Assembly: GCA_022841905.1 (NCBI GenBank) | Contig: JALHQO010000011.1 | Location: 1-64,000, forward strand | DNA: 64,000 bases | Source: Hyphomonadaceae bacterium | GTDB lineage: Bacteria > Pseudomonadota > Alphaproteobacteria > Caulobacterales > Aquidulcibacteraceae | Direction: 5' to 3' | Shown: positions 50,596 to 62,295 of the stretch, one piece after another | How the letters are laid out: every line of letters starts with the position of its first letter | Numbering within the stretch: the stretch's first letter is position 1 | The notes under the pieces: generated by a model | Told to the model about the DNA's origin: nothing | The model's database searches: none | Seen by the model: the letters and a program-made list of their open reading frames with translations, nothing else | Translations under genes and position numbers: made by a program

Positions 50596-50991
50596 ATGGA
50601 TGCCGAAATCTTTGTGCCGTTTACGTTTTTCGCCTTTCTCGCGGCGGTGATCCTGATCCCCGTGCTCGCCAAGGAGCGGACCAAGCGTTCGGCCCACGAC
50701 CTCATCTCTCAGGCCATGGCGCGCGGCCAACCGCTTGAGCCGACGCTGGTGTCGCAACTCACTCAGAATATGCTCGACGAGGGAAACCGCGCCCGCAAAA
50801 GCTTGGGCAATGGTGTGATCCTGCTGGCGCTCGCGGTCGGTTTTCTGGGCGCAGGCTACGTCATTGACGGCTACGGCCACGACGACGATGTCATCCGCGG
50901 CATGGCCGTTCCGGCCGTCATCCTCGGCACCGTCGGCGCGGCGTTCATCCTGCTCGCGATCGTGGATTACACGACCAAGAAGCGGACCTAA
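50596..50991 (+). CDS. DUF6249-like membrane protein
   Basis: Two or three TM segments; small membrane ORF with good codon usage. Confidence 0.55.
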   Translation: MDAEIFVPFTFFAFLAAVILIPVLAKERTKRSAHDLISQAMARGQPLEPTLVSQLTQNMLDEGNRARKSLGNGVILLALAVGFLGAGYVIDGYGHDDDVIRGMAVPAVILGTVGAAFILLAIVDYTTKKRT

Positions 50992-51008
50992 ACCGCCCGA
51001 ACCCTCAG

Positions 51009-51040
51009 GAAGGCCGCGCCCGCCAGCGCGGCCTTCTTTG
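51009..51040 (+). terminator. Intrinsic terminator
   Basis: GAAGGCCGCGC-ccgcca-GCGCGGCCTTC-TTT. Confidence 0.75.
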
Positions 51041-51126
51041 CGTCTACCGGCGCTTCAGCCGATTGCGGCCTATCTGACGCCCCATTGTCCGGCCAGAATG
51101 GGGCGGTCGTTATCGGGGGTGCTTCC

Positions 51127-52260
51127 GTGAAATCTTGGCTTGCCGCCATCGCTCTGCTTGCCGTCGGCGCCTGCGCCTCGCCCATCGCCGCGCCGCCAGC
51201 CGAGGCGCGCGAGAGTGTTTCGTTGCCGGTCGGCGAGTGGACGCAGATCACCGCAGAGCCGGTGATGCTCGGGCTCGAGCGCTTCACGCCGACATGCTCC
51301 GACGCCCCCGGCGCCGATCCGGCTTATTCGTTCTGGGTGCGTCGCGGGACAGGCGATGGGCTCGTCATCTTCTTCGATGGCGGCGGCGCATGCTGGGATG
51401 ATCTCACCTGCTCGGTGCCGTGGCTCGCAACCGGTCGCAGCGATGACGGCTTCTACAAAGCCGAAATTCTGCCGACCGATAATCCGAACCGCTTCGGCGG
51501 CATCTTCGTGATGAACGACGAACGAAATCCGGTGCGCGACTGGAGCTTCATCTATGTGCCCTATTGCACCGGCGATGTGCACTTAGGCTCGAACTCGCAA
51601 ACTTACACCGACGTCGATAGCGGCGAGCCGTTCGAGATCGAGCATCGCGGCGGCGACAATTTCCGCGCCATTCTGCAATGGGCGCGCCGCAACATGGCGA
51701 CGCCGGAGCGCCTGTTAGTGACCGGATCGAGCGCCGGCGCTTATGGCGCGATTGGTCACTACATCCGCATCCGCGATGCTTACCCGAACGCGAGCGCAGT
51801 GCTGCTCGGCGACGCAGGCCAAGGCGTCACAACGCCGAACTTCTACGATCTGCGCAATGCGCGCTGGGGCTATGAGCCGCCACGAGCGCTGCGCGGTGTC
51901 GATACGGACTCCGTCGCGCGATTGGCCGAGCTCTATCCCAACGATCGCTTCGCGCAGTTCACGACGGCCAATGACCGCACGCAAGCAGCCTTCTATGCGC
52001 TGATGGGCGTCGATGACGCCTGCCGAGCTTGGCGCGAAAAGATGACGCGCGATCTCACGGCGCGGCAAGCGGCGAGCAATTTCCGCTCCTATGTCGGCGC
52101 CGGCGATGCGCACACGATACTGCGCGCGCCGGGCTTCTATACCGACGCGAGCGGCGGCGAACCGTTCCTCCATTGGTTTGCTGCTTTGGTGAATGGGGCA
52201 GGCGCGGAAAACCGGGCCTGCGTCGACTGCCTGCCGCCGCCCTCCCGCTGCGGGTTCTGA
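51127..52260 (+). CDS. Pectinacetylesterase-family (PAE-like) lipoprotein hydrolase
   Basis: Lipobox AVGACAS; FFDGGGACWDD; VTGSSAGAYGAIGH; GTG start. Confidence 0.85.
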   Translation: MKSWLAAIALLAVGACASPIAAPPAEARESVSLPVGEWTQITAEPVMLGLERFTPTCSDAPGADPAYSFWVRRGTGDGLVIFFDGGGACWDDLTCSVPWLATGRSDDGFYKAEILPTDNPNRFGGIFVMNDERNPVRDWSFIYVPYCTGDVHLGSNSQTYTDVDSGEPFEIEHRGGDNFRAILQWARRNMATPERLLVTGSSAGAYGAIGHYIRIRDAYPNASAVLLGDAGQGVTTPNFYDLRNARWGYEPPRALRGVDTDSVARLAELYPNDRFAQFTTANDRTQAAFYALMGVDDACRAWREKMTRDLTARQAASNFRSYVGAGDAHTILRAPGFYTDASGGEPFLHWFAALVNGAGAENRACVDCLPPPSRCGF

Positions 52261-52270
52261 GCCCACTAAT

Positions 52271-52289
52271 GCTATTGCTAATCGTTCTC
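52271..52289 (+). promoter_or_regulatory. Putative Fur box
   Basis: GCTATTGCTAATCGTTCTC matches GATAATGATAATCATTATC at 14 of 19 positions; upstream of a siderophore receptor gene. Confidence 0.5.
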
Positions 52290-52335
52290 ATTCTTTGCTA
52301 GGTGCTGTCCGTCAGAACGACGGGGAGAACGGGCG

Positions 52336-54408
52336 ATGAAGCGGGGATTTTTGCGGGCATGGGCGCTGGGCGCGACCATGCTCACCGGCCTGGCCAGCCC
52401 GGCCTTTGCTCAAGTGACCGAAGAGGGCGAGCCGATCACCGTGATCGGCCAGCGCCCCTCCTATAGCGACCGCGAAACCTCAACGGCGACGCGCACCGAC
52501 GCCGATTTGCGCGACGTGCCGCAATCGGTGACCGTGATCACCGACGACCTCATTCGCGATCAAGGCATGAGCACGATGGCGGACGTCGTTCGCTACGTGC
52601 CGGGCGTGACCATGGGCCAAGGCGAAGGCCACCGCGATGCGCCCACCATCCGCGGCAACGCCACGACGGCGGATTTCTTCGTCGATGGCGTACGCGATGA
52701 CGTCCAATATTATCGCGATCTCTATAACGCCGAGCGGATCGAGGTGCTCAAAGGCTCCAACGCGATGATCTTCGGCCGCGGCGGCGGCGGGGGCGTCATC
52801 AATCGCGTCACACGCTGGGCCGACTGGTCACCCGTGCAGGAAGTGTCGCTGACGCTGGGGTCCGACGCACAGACGCGCGGATCGATGGATTTTGGCGCCG
52901 CGCTCAATGACGGTGCGGCGCTGCGTCTGACCGGCGTCTACGAAGACTCAGAATCGTACCGCGATTTCGTCTCGGTCGAACGCTACGGCCTCAACCCAAC
53001 GGCGGCGTTTCGCCTGTCAGATGATACGACGCTGCGGTTTGGCTACGAGCTCTTCCGTGACGATCGCACCGTCGATCGCGGCGTGCCCTCCCAGAACGGG
53101 CGCCCTTGGGAAGGCAGCAACTCGGCCTTCTTCGGCAACCCCGATCTCAGCCACGCGGAGACCGAAGTCGATCTCTTGATCGCGCGCTTGGAACACGATT
53201 TCACGCCGAACCTCACGCTGCGCAACACCACGGTCTATGCCGACTATTTCAAGTTCTACCAGAACATCCACGCCAACTCGGCCGTGAACGGTTCAGGCAA
53301 TGTCACGCTGCAGGGCTACAATTCCGACACCAACCGCGAAAACTTCTTCAACCAAACCGATTTTATCTGGCGCACGACGACGGGCGCGATCGGCCACACG
53401 ATTCTCGCCGGCTTCGAGTTCGGTCAGCAACAGACCGCCAATACGCGGTCTCCAAATTTCACCGGCTTGGGCTCGGTCAACGTGGCCGCGCCGACCACGA
53501 GCATCACCGGCGTCATCCCGACGCCGCTACAGACCGATAACGACGTGGATCTGGGATTGGCCGCCTTCTACCTGCAAGACCAGATTGTGCTCAACGAACA
53601 CTGGCAGATCATCGCTGGCGTCCGGTTTGACCGCTTCGATCTCGATTTCGACGATCGCCGCGCCGCCAACGCCGACTATAGCCGCGAGGACGACCTAGTG
53701 TCGCCGCGCGTCGGCGTGATTTACCGGCCAATCGACCCGCTCTCGATCTATGCGAGCTATAGCGTCTCCTACCTGCCGCAATCGGGCGACCAGTTCGGCG
53801 CGCTCGACGCCACGACATCGACACTCGATCCGGAAGAGTTCGAAAACATCGAACTCGGCCTGAAATGGGACGTGCTGCCGCAACTGGCGCTGACGGCGGC
53901 GATCTATCGCCTCGACCGCACCAACACGCGCGCCATCGACCCCTTCTCGAGCCTGACCGTACTCACCGGCGCGCAACGCACGGAAGGTTTCGAAATCGGC
54001 ATTGCCGGAAGTGTAAACGATCGCTGGGAGATCGTCGGCGGATACTCGCATCAAGAGGCCGTGATCACCCGCACCACGACCGCCGCGCCGGCCGGGCGCA
54101 TCGTGCCGCTAACGCCGGAGGACACCTTCTCGTTGTGGAACATGGTGCGCGTGACGGACCGCCTCGGTGTGGGCGTGGGCGCAATTTACCAGAGCGAGTC
54201 CTTCACTTCGATAAGCAACGCGGTCGAGTTGCCGTCGTTTACGCGTGTGGACTTGGCGCTCGCTTACGCCTTGACCAACAACGTTGAAGCCCAGATCAAC
54301 ATCGAGAATATCCTCGACGAGGATTATTGGGCGACAGCGCACAACGACAACAACATCATGCCAGGCTCGCTGACGGCGGCGCGCTTTACGTTGCGAGCGC
54401 GGTTTTGA
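52336..54408 (+). CDS. TonB-dependent siderophore receptor
   Basis: Plug domain RDVPQSVTVITDDLIRDQGMSTMADVVRYVPGVTMGQGEGHRDAPTIRGN; C-terminal barrel ending RFTLRARF. Confidence 0.95.
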   Translation: MKRGFLRAWALGATMLTGLASPAFAQVTEEGEPITVIGQRPSYSDRETSTATRTDADLRDVPQSVTVITDDLIRDQGMSTMADVVRYVPGVTMGQGEGHRDAPTIRGNATTADFFVDGVRDDVQYYRDLYNAERIEVLKGSNAMIFGRGGGGGVINRVTRWADWSPVQEVSLTLGSDAQTRGSMDFGAALNDGAALRLTGVYEDSESYRDFVSVERYGLNPTAAFRLSDDTTLRFGYELFRDDRTVDRGVPSQNGRPWEGSNSAFFGNPDLSHAETEVDLLIARLEHDFTPNLTLRNTTVYADYFKFYQNIHANSAVNGSGNVTLQGYNSDTNRENFFNQTDFIWRTTTGAIGHTILAGFEFGQQQTANTRSPNFTGLGSVNVAAPTTSITGVIPTPLQTDNDVDLGLAAFYLQDQIVLNEHWQIIAGVRFDRFDLDFDDRRAANADYSREDDLVSPRVGVIYRPIDPLSIYASYSVSYLPQSGDQFGALDATTSTLDPEEFENIELGLKWDVLPQLALTAAIYRLDRTNTRAIDPFSSLTVLTGAQRTEGFEIGIAGSVNDRWEIVGGYSHQEAVITRTTTAAPAGRIVPLTPEDTFSLWNMVRVTDRLGVGVGAIYQSESFTSISNAVELPSFTRVDLALAYALTNNVEAQINIENILDEDYWATAHNDNNIMPGSLTAARFTLRARF

Positions 54409-54482
54409 GTTGGGCCGGGTTGGCGGATAGCGCAGCAGTTCGCTCTTGACGCAGCCCCAAGCATTGGCGTTTTGATGCGCTC

Positions 54483-54932
54483 GTGCCTGCTCCCACTATT
54501 TTCATCGACGCCGACGCCTGCCCGGTGAAGGAAGAAATCTATCGCGTTGCGCGACGCACCGGGTGCCCAGTGCAGGTCGTGTCGAACAGCTTCATGCGCA
54601 CGCCCCCGGATGTGACGCTCAAGGTTGTCGAAGCTGGTCCGGACGTGGCCGATGATTGGATCGCGGAACGCGTCCAGCCGGGCGATATCGTCGTCACCAA
54701 CGATATCCCCCTGGCGGATCGCACGCTCAAGGCCGGCGGCGCAGCGCTTGGACCGAACGGCAAGGCATTCACCCAAGGCTCGATCGGCGCGGCTCTGGCG
54801 CAGCGGGGCATCATGGAACATCTTCGCTCAATGGGGGATGTAGTCGGCGGCCCGAAGCCGTTCACCCAAGCGGATCGCTCGCGCTTTCTGTCGGCGCTCG
54901 ACGCGGCGGTGACAAAGGCGAAGCGGCGCTAG
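54483..54932 (+). CDS. YaiI/YqxD family (DUF188) protein
   Basis: IFIDADACPVKEEIYRVARRTGCPVQVVSNSFMRTP; GTG start. Confidence 0.93.
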   Translation: MPAPTIFIDADACPVKEEIYRVARRTGCPVQVVSNSFMRTPPDVTLKVVEAGPDVADDWIAERVQPGDIVVTNDIPLADRTLKAGGAALGPNGKAFTQGSIGAALAQRGIMEHLRSMGDVVGGPKPFTQADRSRFLSALDAAVTKAKRR

Positions 54933-55082
54933 AGCTGCTTTCGCCAGGCTGAATGGTGCGCGCATTAAGCTCAGGATGAGGACTGTCTGAGCAAATGATT
55001 CTGTCTATACTCAGGATGGAATACCTAGGAGCGCGCGCCGCGAGGCTTGTTAACACCTCGGTCCAATGGATTTTTTCGATTG

Positions 55083-56327
55083 ATGTCCGACGCACCAAGC
55101 TCCTCTGGCGACAACGCGCCGACGTCTGCGGAAGTCAAGCCCGAGATGGTGATCACGCCGCCCAACGCGCAGACGCGCGACGAACTCCCCTACCGCCTGC
55201 AGCAACAGGCGTTGTTGGGCGAATTCGGCCGCTTCGCGATGCAGTCGCGCAACCTCGATGACATTCTGCAGCGCGCCGCCGAACTGTGCGCGAAGGGGCT
55301 GGAAGCGCCGTACGCCAAGGTTTTGGAATACATCCCGGAAGGCAATCTCCTCGAAGTCCGCGCCGGCGTGGGTTGGGAAGCTGGCACGATTAACGAGGTG
55401 ACGCTGGGCGCCGATATGGAGTCGCCTGCGGGATACGCTTACCACACCGGCCAATCGGTGATTTCCAATCATCTCCACGAAGAGGCGCGCTTCCGCACGC
55501 CTAAGTTGCTCGCCGACCATGGCGTCAAGCGCGCCATCAACGTGCTGATCGAACGCAGCAATGACAGAACTCAGAACTACGGCGTCTTAGAAGTCGACAG
55601 CCCGGACGCCGGGCAGTTCGATAGCACCGACGCGGATTTTCTCGCAGTGTTCGCAGGCCTCCTGGGCATCGCCATTGAGCGCCAGCAAGCGGACGCGAAG
55701 CTGGCGCGCGCGATGGAATATCAAGGACTGCTGACACGCGAGATGAGCCATCGCGTCAAGAACAGCCTGATGTCGGTGGTGAGCTTGCTGCGCGTGCAAG
55801 CGCGCAGCGCCCAAACGGACGACATCAGTTACGCGTTGGACGATGCCAGTGCGCGTGTGGAAACGATTGCGCAGGTGCATGATCATCTGTGGCGCGGCGA
55901 CGCCATCAGCTTCATCGAGCTCAGCGATTTTGTCGGTGAACTCTGCAAAAAGATGAACGAGACCGTTCCGGCGCTGACGATCACGTGCAAGGCGGATGCA
56001 CTAGTGCTTTCCGCTGACAACGCAGTGCCGCTCGGTCTGCTGATCAACGAACTGGTGACCAACGCCTCGAAGTACGCCTACCCCGCTGGCTCCGGCGTAA
56101 TCGCGGTGTCTGCGCGCAAGCGTGGCAAGAACCTGGAGATCGTCGTTTCCGATCAAGGCATCGGCCTGCCCGACGGCTTCGTAATCGACCAGCCGCGCAA
56201 GAGCCTGGGCTTCAGGCTGATCACCGGCTTTGTGCGCCAACTTGGCGGCCGCTTACTGGTCGAGAAGAACGAGCCGAGCGGCGTGCGCTTTACGGTCGAG
56301 ATGCCGATGCTGGACGACGGCGCCTAG
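55083..56327 (+). CDS. GAF domain sensor histidine kinase (HisKA_2/HWE-type)
   Basis: GAF region; LTREMSHRVKNSLMSVVSLLRVQAR; LGLLINELVTNASKYAYPAG. Confidence 0.92.
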   Translation: MSDAPSSSGDNAPTSAEVKPEMVITPPNAQTRDELPYRLQQQALLGEFGRFAMQSRNLDDILQRAAELCAKGLEAPYAKVLEYIPEGNLLEVRAGVGWEAGTINEVTLGADMESPAGYAYHTGQSVISNHLHEEARFRTPKLLADHGVKRAINVLIERSNDRTQNYGVLEVDSPDAGQFDSTDADFLAVFAGLLGIAIERQQADAKLARAMEYQGLLTREMSHRVKNSLMSVVSLLRVQARSAQTDDISYALDDASARVETIAQVHDHLWRGDAISFIELSDFVGELCKKMNETVPALTITCKADALVLSADNAVPLGLLINELVTNASKYAYPAGSGVIAVSARKRGKNLEIVVSDQGIGLPDGFVIDQPRKSLGFRLITGFVRQLGGRLLVEKNEPSGVRFTVEMPMLDDGA

Positions 56328-56336
56328 CGGTTTGCG

Positions 56337-56750
56337 TCATTCATCGATCGCTTCGATGCCTTGGCGCTTCAATTCTTCGATACCGCTTTTCATCTTCGCC
56401 AGCACCTCCGGGCTGTGGCCCTGCCACTCAGCGACTTCGCCAACGATGCGCAGCGGATCGCGCGTGCGGTAGGATTTGGTCGGGTTGCCGGGGAATTTCT
56501 TGTCGGTGAGGTTGGGGTCGTCTTCGATGGAGCCCGTGGGCTCAACGATATAGATGCGCTCGCGCCCCTCGCCCACCGCAAGCTCCGCGCCCCAGATCGC
56601 CGCTTCGAGCGTGGTGCTCAGATAGACGAAGTTCGCCTTTCGGCGGCTGCCATAGTTCGAGATGAAGCCGGGCGCGATGAGATCGCCCAGGCGCAGATCA
56701 GCGCGGGTGCCGTGATAGTGGATTGGCGGGTTTGACGTGTCTGCTTTCAT
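56337..56750 (-). CDS. arr: NAD(+)--rifampin ADP-ribosyltransferase (Arr)
   Basis: YHGTRADLRLGDLIAPGFISNYGSRRKANFVYLSTTLEAAIWGAELAVGEGRERIYIVEPTGSIEDDPNLTDKKFPGNPTKSYRTRDPLRIVGEV. Confidence 0.93.
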   Translation of the reverse strand: MKADTSNPPIHYHGTRADLRLGDLIAPGFISNYGSRRKANFVYLSTTLEAAIWGAELAVGEGRERIYIVEPTGSIEDDPNLTDKKFPGNPTKSYRTRDPLRIVGEVAEWQGHSPEVLAKMKSGIEELKRQGIEAIDE

Positions 56751-56876
56751 GCGCGGCGATGTCAGACAAAATTAGTGCGCGCACAATTCTTGAAGGCAAT
56801 TTGTTTGTCCCCATTTCTGTTGGGGGCGAGGGAGAGCATGCCCCCGAGGTTACGCGGCGGCCTTCGCCGATGCGCT

Positions 56877-58877
<2,001 letters not shown>

Positions 58878-58931
58878 GGGGGGCGTGCTTAGCGGGCTTT
58901 CATGGCCCCGTCATCTGGGTAAGCTCGGACA

Positions 58932-59924
58932 ATGAATCGACGCGAGATCATTGTGGGCGCAACGGCGCTCGCCGCCTGCGGCCCAGCGGAAAGCCAAGCC
59001 ACAGCCGCACCCTTCCCGATGCGACGCGGCGTCAATCTGGGCAACGCGCTCGAAGCGCCGAACGAGGGCGACTGGGGTTATCGGATCGAGCTGCCGCACC
59101 TCGACGCCATTCGCGACGCAGGCTTCGACGGCATACGGCTGCCGGTGCGCTTCGATGCACATGCGGGCGCCACCCCGCCCTACGCATTCGGCGGCGATTT
59201 CTGGCGCCGGATCGATGAGATCGTGGAATACGCGCTCGGCCTCGGACTCATGGTGCAGCTCGACATGCACCATTATGAAGGGATGATCAGCGAACCGGAG
59301 CGGCAGCGCGATCGCTTTCTCGGCATGTGGGCGGTGATCGCCCAGCATTATCGCGGCGCGCCGCCAGGTTTGTTCTACGAACCGTTCAACGAACCTAACG
59401 GCCGCCACTGGGGCGCGAGCGCGCTGATGGCGCTGCAACGCGAACTGATCGCGGTAATCCGCGAACGCGATGCGCGGCGGCTGATCGTGCTTGGTCCTGG
59501 CAATTGGCAGAACATCGACGCACTGCGCACCTGGCGCCCGCCAGAGGGCGAGAACATCGCTGTCAGCGTGCACTACTACGAACCGCACGCGTTCACGCAC
59601 CAACGCGCCGAATGGCTGGGCGATGCGGCGCCTGTGTTCGAGCGCGATTGGGGAACCAGCGACGACCGCGCACAAGTCAGCGACCACATCGCGCAGGCTG
59701 CACGCTGGAGCGAGCGGCGCGGGTTTGCGATGCAGCTCGGCGAGTTTGGGGTGAATAACGCCGTCGGCGTTCAGCAGCGGGCGGCGTGGACGCGCGCGGT
59801 GCGACAAGCCTGCGAGGCCAATGGCATGGGCTGGTGCGTCTGGGATTTCGCCGGCGCGTTTCCGATCTGGGATCGGGATGCGGGCGCGTTCATTCCGCTG
59901 ATGCGGGATGCGTTGTTTGCTTAG
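58932..59924 (+). CDS. Glycoside hydrolase family 5 (cellulase-like) protein
   Basis: RRGVNLGNALEAP...GFDGIRLPVRF...FYEPFNEPNG...VSVHYYEPHAFTHQ...QLGEFGV. Confidence 0.93.
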   Translation: MNRREIIVGATALAACGPAESQATAAPFPMRRGVNLGNALEAPNEGDWGYRIELPHLDAIRDAGFDGIRLPVRFDAHAGATPPYAFGGDFWRRIDEIVEYALGLGLMVQLDMHHYEGMISEPERQRDRFLGMWAVIAQHYRGAPPGLFYEPFNEPNGRHWGASALMALQRELIAVIRERDARRLIVLGPGNWQNIDALRTWRPPEGENIAVSVHYYEPHAFTHQRAEWLGDAAPVFERDWGTSDDRAQVSDHIAQAARWSERRGFAMQLGEFGVNNAVGVQQRAAWTRAVRQACEANGMGWCVWDFAGAFPIWDRDAGAFIPLMRDALFA

Positions 59925-60436
59925 TAATCGAACATCTTCTCATCGCGCTCCGCCCGCTTCTTGGCTTGCGCCACGATGTGGGCGGCGAGTTCGTCTCGGG
60001 TGAGTGAGGGTGTGACGCCGCTTGGATCGAGATTGTGTTCGGCGACGAGGGCGCGGAGTGCAGTGAGTTCTTGTGACGCGAGTGCTGCGATGAGCGCTGC
60101 TTCGCCGTCCTTCTTGTAGAGGCCGGCGGGATTGATGCTGGGCGCAGATAATGCTCCCCCGCTCGCGGGGGAGCTGTCAGGCCGCGCAGCGGGCTGACTG
60201 AGGGGCGCGTTACGCCTCTTCGCCTTCGGCGCAACTTGCCCCTCCGGCTCGCTATGCTCGCCACCTCCCCCGCTTGCGGGGGAGGACAGCACATCCTCCA
60301 CCACCTCATCCGGCACATCGCGGCGGCTTTCGTGGACACGCAACACCGCATCCAGACGATTTGCGAAATCGGGATTGCGTTTCGCCTCGCGGCGAATTTC
60401 ATCGAACAGGCGATCGAGCGTCTTGTTGAGGCTCAT
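59921..60436 (-). CDS. Hypothetical protein containing an in-frame palindromic-repeat insert
   Basis: N-terminal helix and C-terminal SAP/Rho-like segment separated by SSPASGGGGEHSEPEGQVAPKAKRRNAPLSQPAARPDSSPASGG. Confidence 0.7.
   Translation of the reverse strand: MSLNKTLDRLFDEIRREAKRNPDFANRLDAVLRVHESRRDVPDEVVEDVLSSPASGGGGEHSEPEGQVAPKAKRRNAPLSQPAARPDSSPASGGALSAPSINPAGLYKKDGEAALIAALASQELTALRALVAEHNLDPSGVTPSLTRDELAAHIVAQAKKRAERDEKMFDY
60153..60285. repeat. Palindromic repeat element bounded by two GC hairpins
   Basis: GCTCCCCCGC-TC-GCGGGGGAGC (60153-60174) and CCTCCCCCGC-TT-GCGGGGGAGG (60264-60285). Confidence 0.75.
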
Positions 60437-61305
60437 AAGGCGGGCGCGAGCTCCACTTTGCTCTGAAACTCCTCACCCATTTTTTTCACGGTGCTGGCCA
60501 TGGCGCCGTATTTTTGTTCGAACGTGCGCGGCGTTTCCGACCACTCGGCGGCTTTGGCGATATCGACGTGCTGGGGGATGCGCACATCGAACATCGCGTC
60601 GCCGAGATTGTCCTTCAGCAATTGCGCTTCCGAGCGGTGCAGCGAGAAAGTCTCGTCATACTTTGTGGCGAGCACCATAAGCTGCGAAGCGCCGCCGCGG
60701 CGTTCGTTAATCAAGCGCAGTGCCCGCTTGCGGAAGGTGATGAGGCCGAGGCGCGAGACGTAGTCCGGAATGGTCGGCACCAGGATCGCGTCGGCGGCGA
60801 TCAAGGCGGCTTCGGCAAAGAGCGAAATGCCAGGCGGGCAATCGATCAGGATGTAATCGTAGTCGTTGATCACCGTCTTCAAGCCGTTGGCGAAGCGCTC
60901 GCAGATCCATTTCTGAATTTGATCGATGTGAAAGCCGCGCTTCACGAAATTCTCGATCATGTCGCGTTCGACGATGCGGAACTCGGGCGCTGCGGCGCAG
61001 AGCGCGACATCCGGCTTGCCTTTGAGATCGCTCACCTTGGCTTCGATCAAAGATTTAAACGGCTTTGGCTTTTGCTGAACGATGTAGCTCTCGAAGAAGA
61101 AATCGAGCGTGCGCTCGGCTTCGCGCAGCTTGTTCCACTTGTCGGGGCCGGCGGCCATGATCGACGCATTGGTCTGCGGATCGAGATCGATGACCAGCAC
61201 GCGACGGCGCTGATGGTGTGCCAATGTTTCGGCAAGCGAAACGGTCGTTGTCGATTTACCGACGCCGCCCTTCATGTTGATCACCGAAACTAGTCGCGCG
61301 GGCAT
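60433..61305 (-). CDS. ParA family ATPase
   Basis: VSVINMKGGVGKSTTTVSLAETLA; VLVIDLDPQTNAS; IDCPPGISLFAEAALIAAD. Confidence 0.93.
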   Translation of the reverse strand: MPARLVSVINMKGGVGKSTTTVSLAETLAHHQRRRVLVIDLDPQTNASIMAAGPDKWNKLREAERTLDFFFESYIVQQKPKPFKSLIEAKVSDLKGKPDVALCAAAPEFRIVERDMIENFVKRGFHIDQIQKWICERFANGLKTVINDYDYILIDCPPGISLFAEAALIAADAILVPTIPDYVSRLGLITFRKRALRLINERRGGASQLMVLATKYDETFSLHRSEAQLLKDNLGDAMFDVRIPQHVDIAKAAEWSETPRTFEQKYGAMASTVKKMGEEFQSKVELAPAL

Positions 61306-61519
61306 CGCTCGCCCCTCTCAAAAATGTTGCCGTTGTGAGCGTTGGAAGGTCGGTCCGGGAGGGTTAGTTTCCGGTAAAGACGGGTCAAGCGCGGCTGGCA
61401 GCGTTGCCCACTGCAATCCGAGGACAAAACTCAGTCAGCGTTCAGTGCGCAGGCGCCAAAGTTTGTCTCGAGGGAAGTTGAGACAAAGGTCGAAAGCCGG
61501 TCTCGGGAGCACTTCTACA

Positions 61520-62140
61520 ATGAAAAACAAGCTGTTCGCGGCCGCTTTAGCGGCGCTCACATTGGCATCGGTCGGCGCCGCAAGCGCACAAGACTATCGC
61601 CGCGGCCCGCCCGGCGGCGGCCCGAGCCACGATCAGCGTTGGGATCGCCAGCGCGCGGAAATCACCGTCCGCAACAATGGCCGGACGTTTAGTTTCAACC
61701 GCGGCGACCGCATCTTCTACCGGTTGTTGGATCGGCCATATCATTTCAGAGCCGGGATGACTTATTCGTACACTGACCGCTGCAACCGCCAAGGCTGCGT
61801 CGTGTTCGTGTTCGACGGTCGCAGCCGCCGTCCGGTCGATCGCATCTTCGCGCCGCACTTGCAGGATCGCCGCTACGCTTGGCGCCAGGCGCGTGGCTTC
61901 GATGGCGGCTATGCGCGCTTCGGCCGGTTCGACCGCGACGAGCGCGGCTGGAACAATGATGACGACCGCATGTATCGCGAAGGCCGCGACGGCCGTGGCG
62001 ACAGCCGGGGTCGTGACGACGATGATCGCGGCGAACGTGATGGGCGTGACCGTGACGGACGAGGCGATCGTGACGACCGCGATCAGCGCGATGGTCGGCG
62101 TGACGGCGGCCTCGAAGGCGGCCCGAACCGCCCGCGCTAA
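61520..62140 (+). CDS. Secreted Arg/Asp-rich protein (paralogue A, RD-rich C-terminus)
   Basis: Signal peptide; FNRGDRIFYRLLDRPYHFRAGMTYSYTDRCNRQGCVVFVFDGRSRRPVDRIFAPHL; RDGRGDRDDRDQRDGRRDG tail. Confidence 0.75.
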   Translation: MKNKLFAAALAALTLASVGAASAQDYRRGPPGGGPSHDQRWDRQRAEITVRNNGRTFSFNRGDRIFYRLLDRPYHFRAGMTYSYTDRCNRQGCVVFVFDGRSRRPVDRIFAPHLQDRRYAWRQARGFDGGYARFGRFDRDERGWNNDDDRMYREGRDGRGDSRGRDDDDRGERDGRDRDGRGDRDDRDQRDGRRDGGLEGGPNRPR

Positions 62141-62161
62141 TTGGCTCTAGTCGACAAGAAG

Positions 62162-62195
62162 AGGCGTTCGCTCACAAGGCGGACGCCTTTTTCTG
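62162..62195 (+). terminator. Intrinsic terminator
   Basis: AGGCGT...ACGCCTTTTTCT. Confidence 0.6.
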
Positions 62196-62295
62196 TACGG
62201 CGCTGACAACTGAGTTCCGCGCTCAGCGGCGGTTCAGCTGACGAGCTGCATCATCGTCACATGCCGCTTTCGAGCGGCTTTGGGAGCGCAGTGTT

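Noticed and set aside
56337-56750. arr as a mobile resistance cassette
   Set aside because: No attC-like sites, integrase or IS nearby; composition matches flanking genes.
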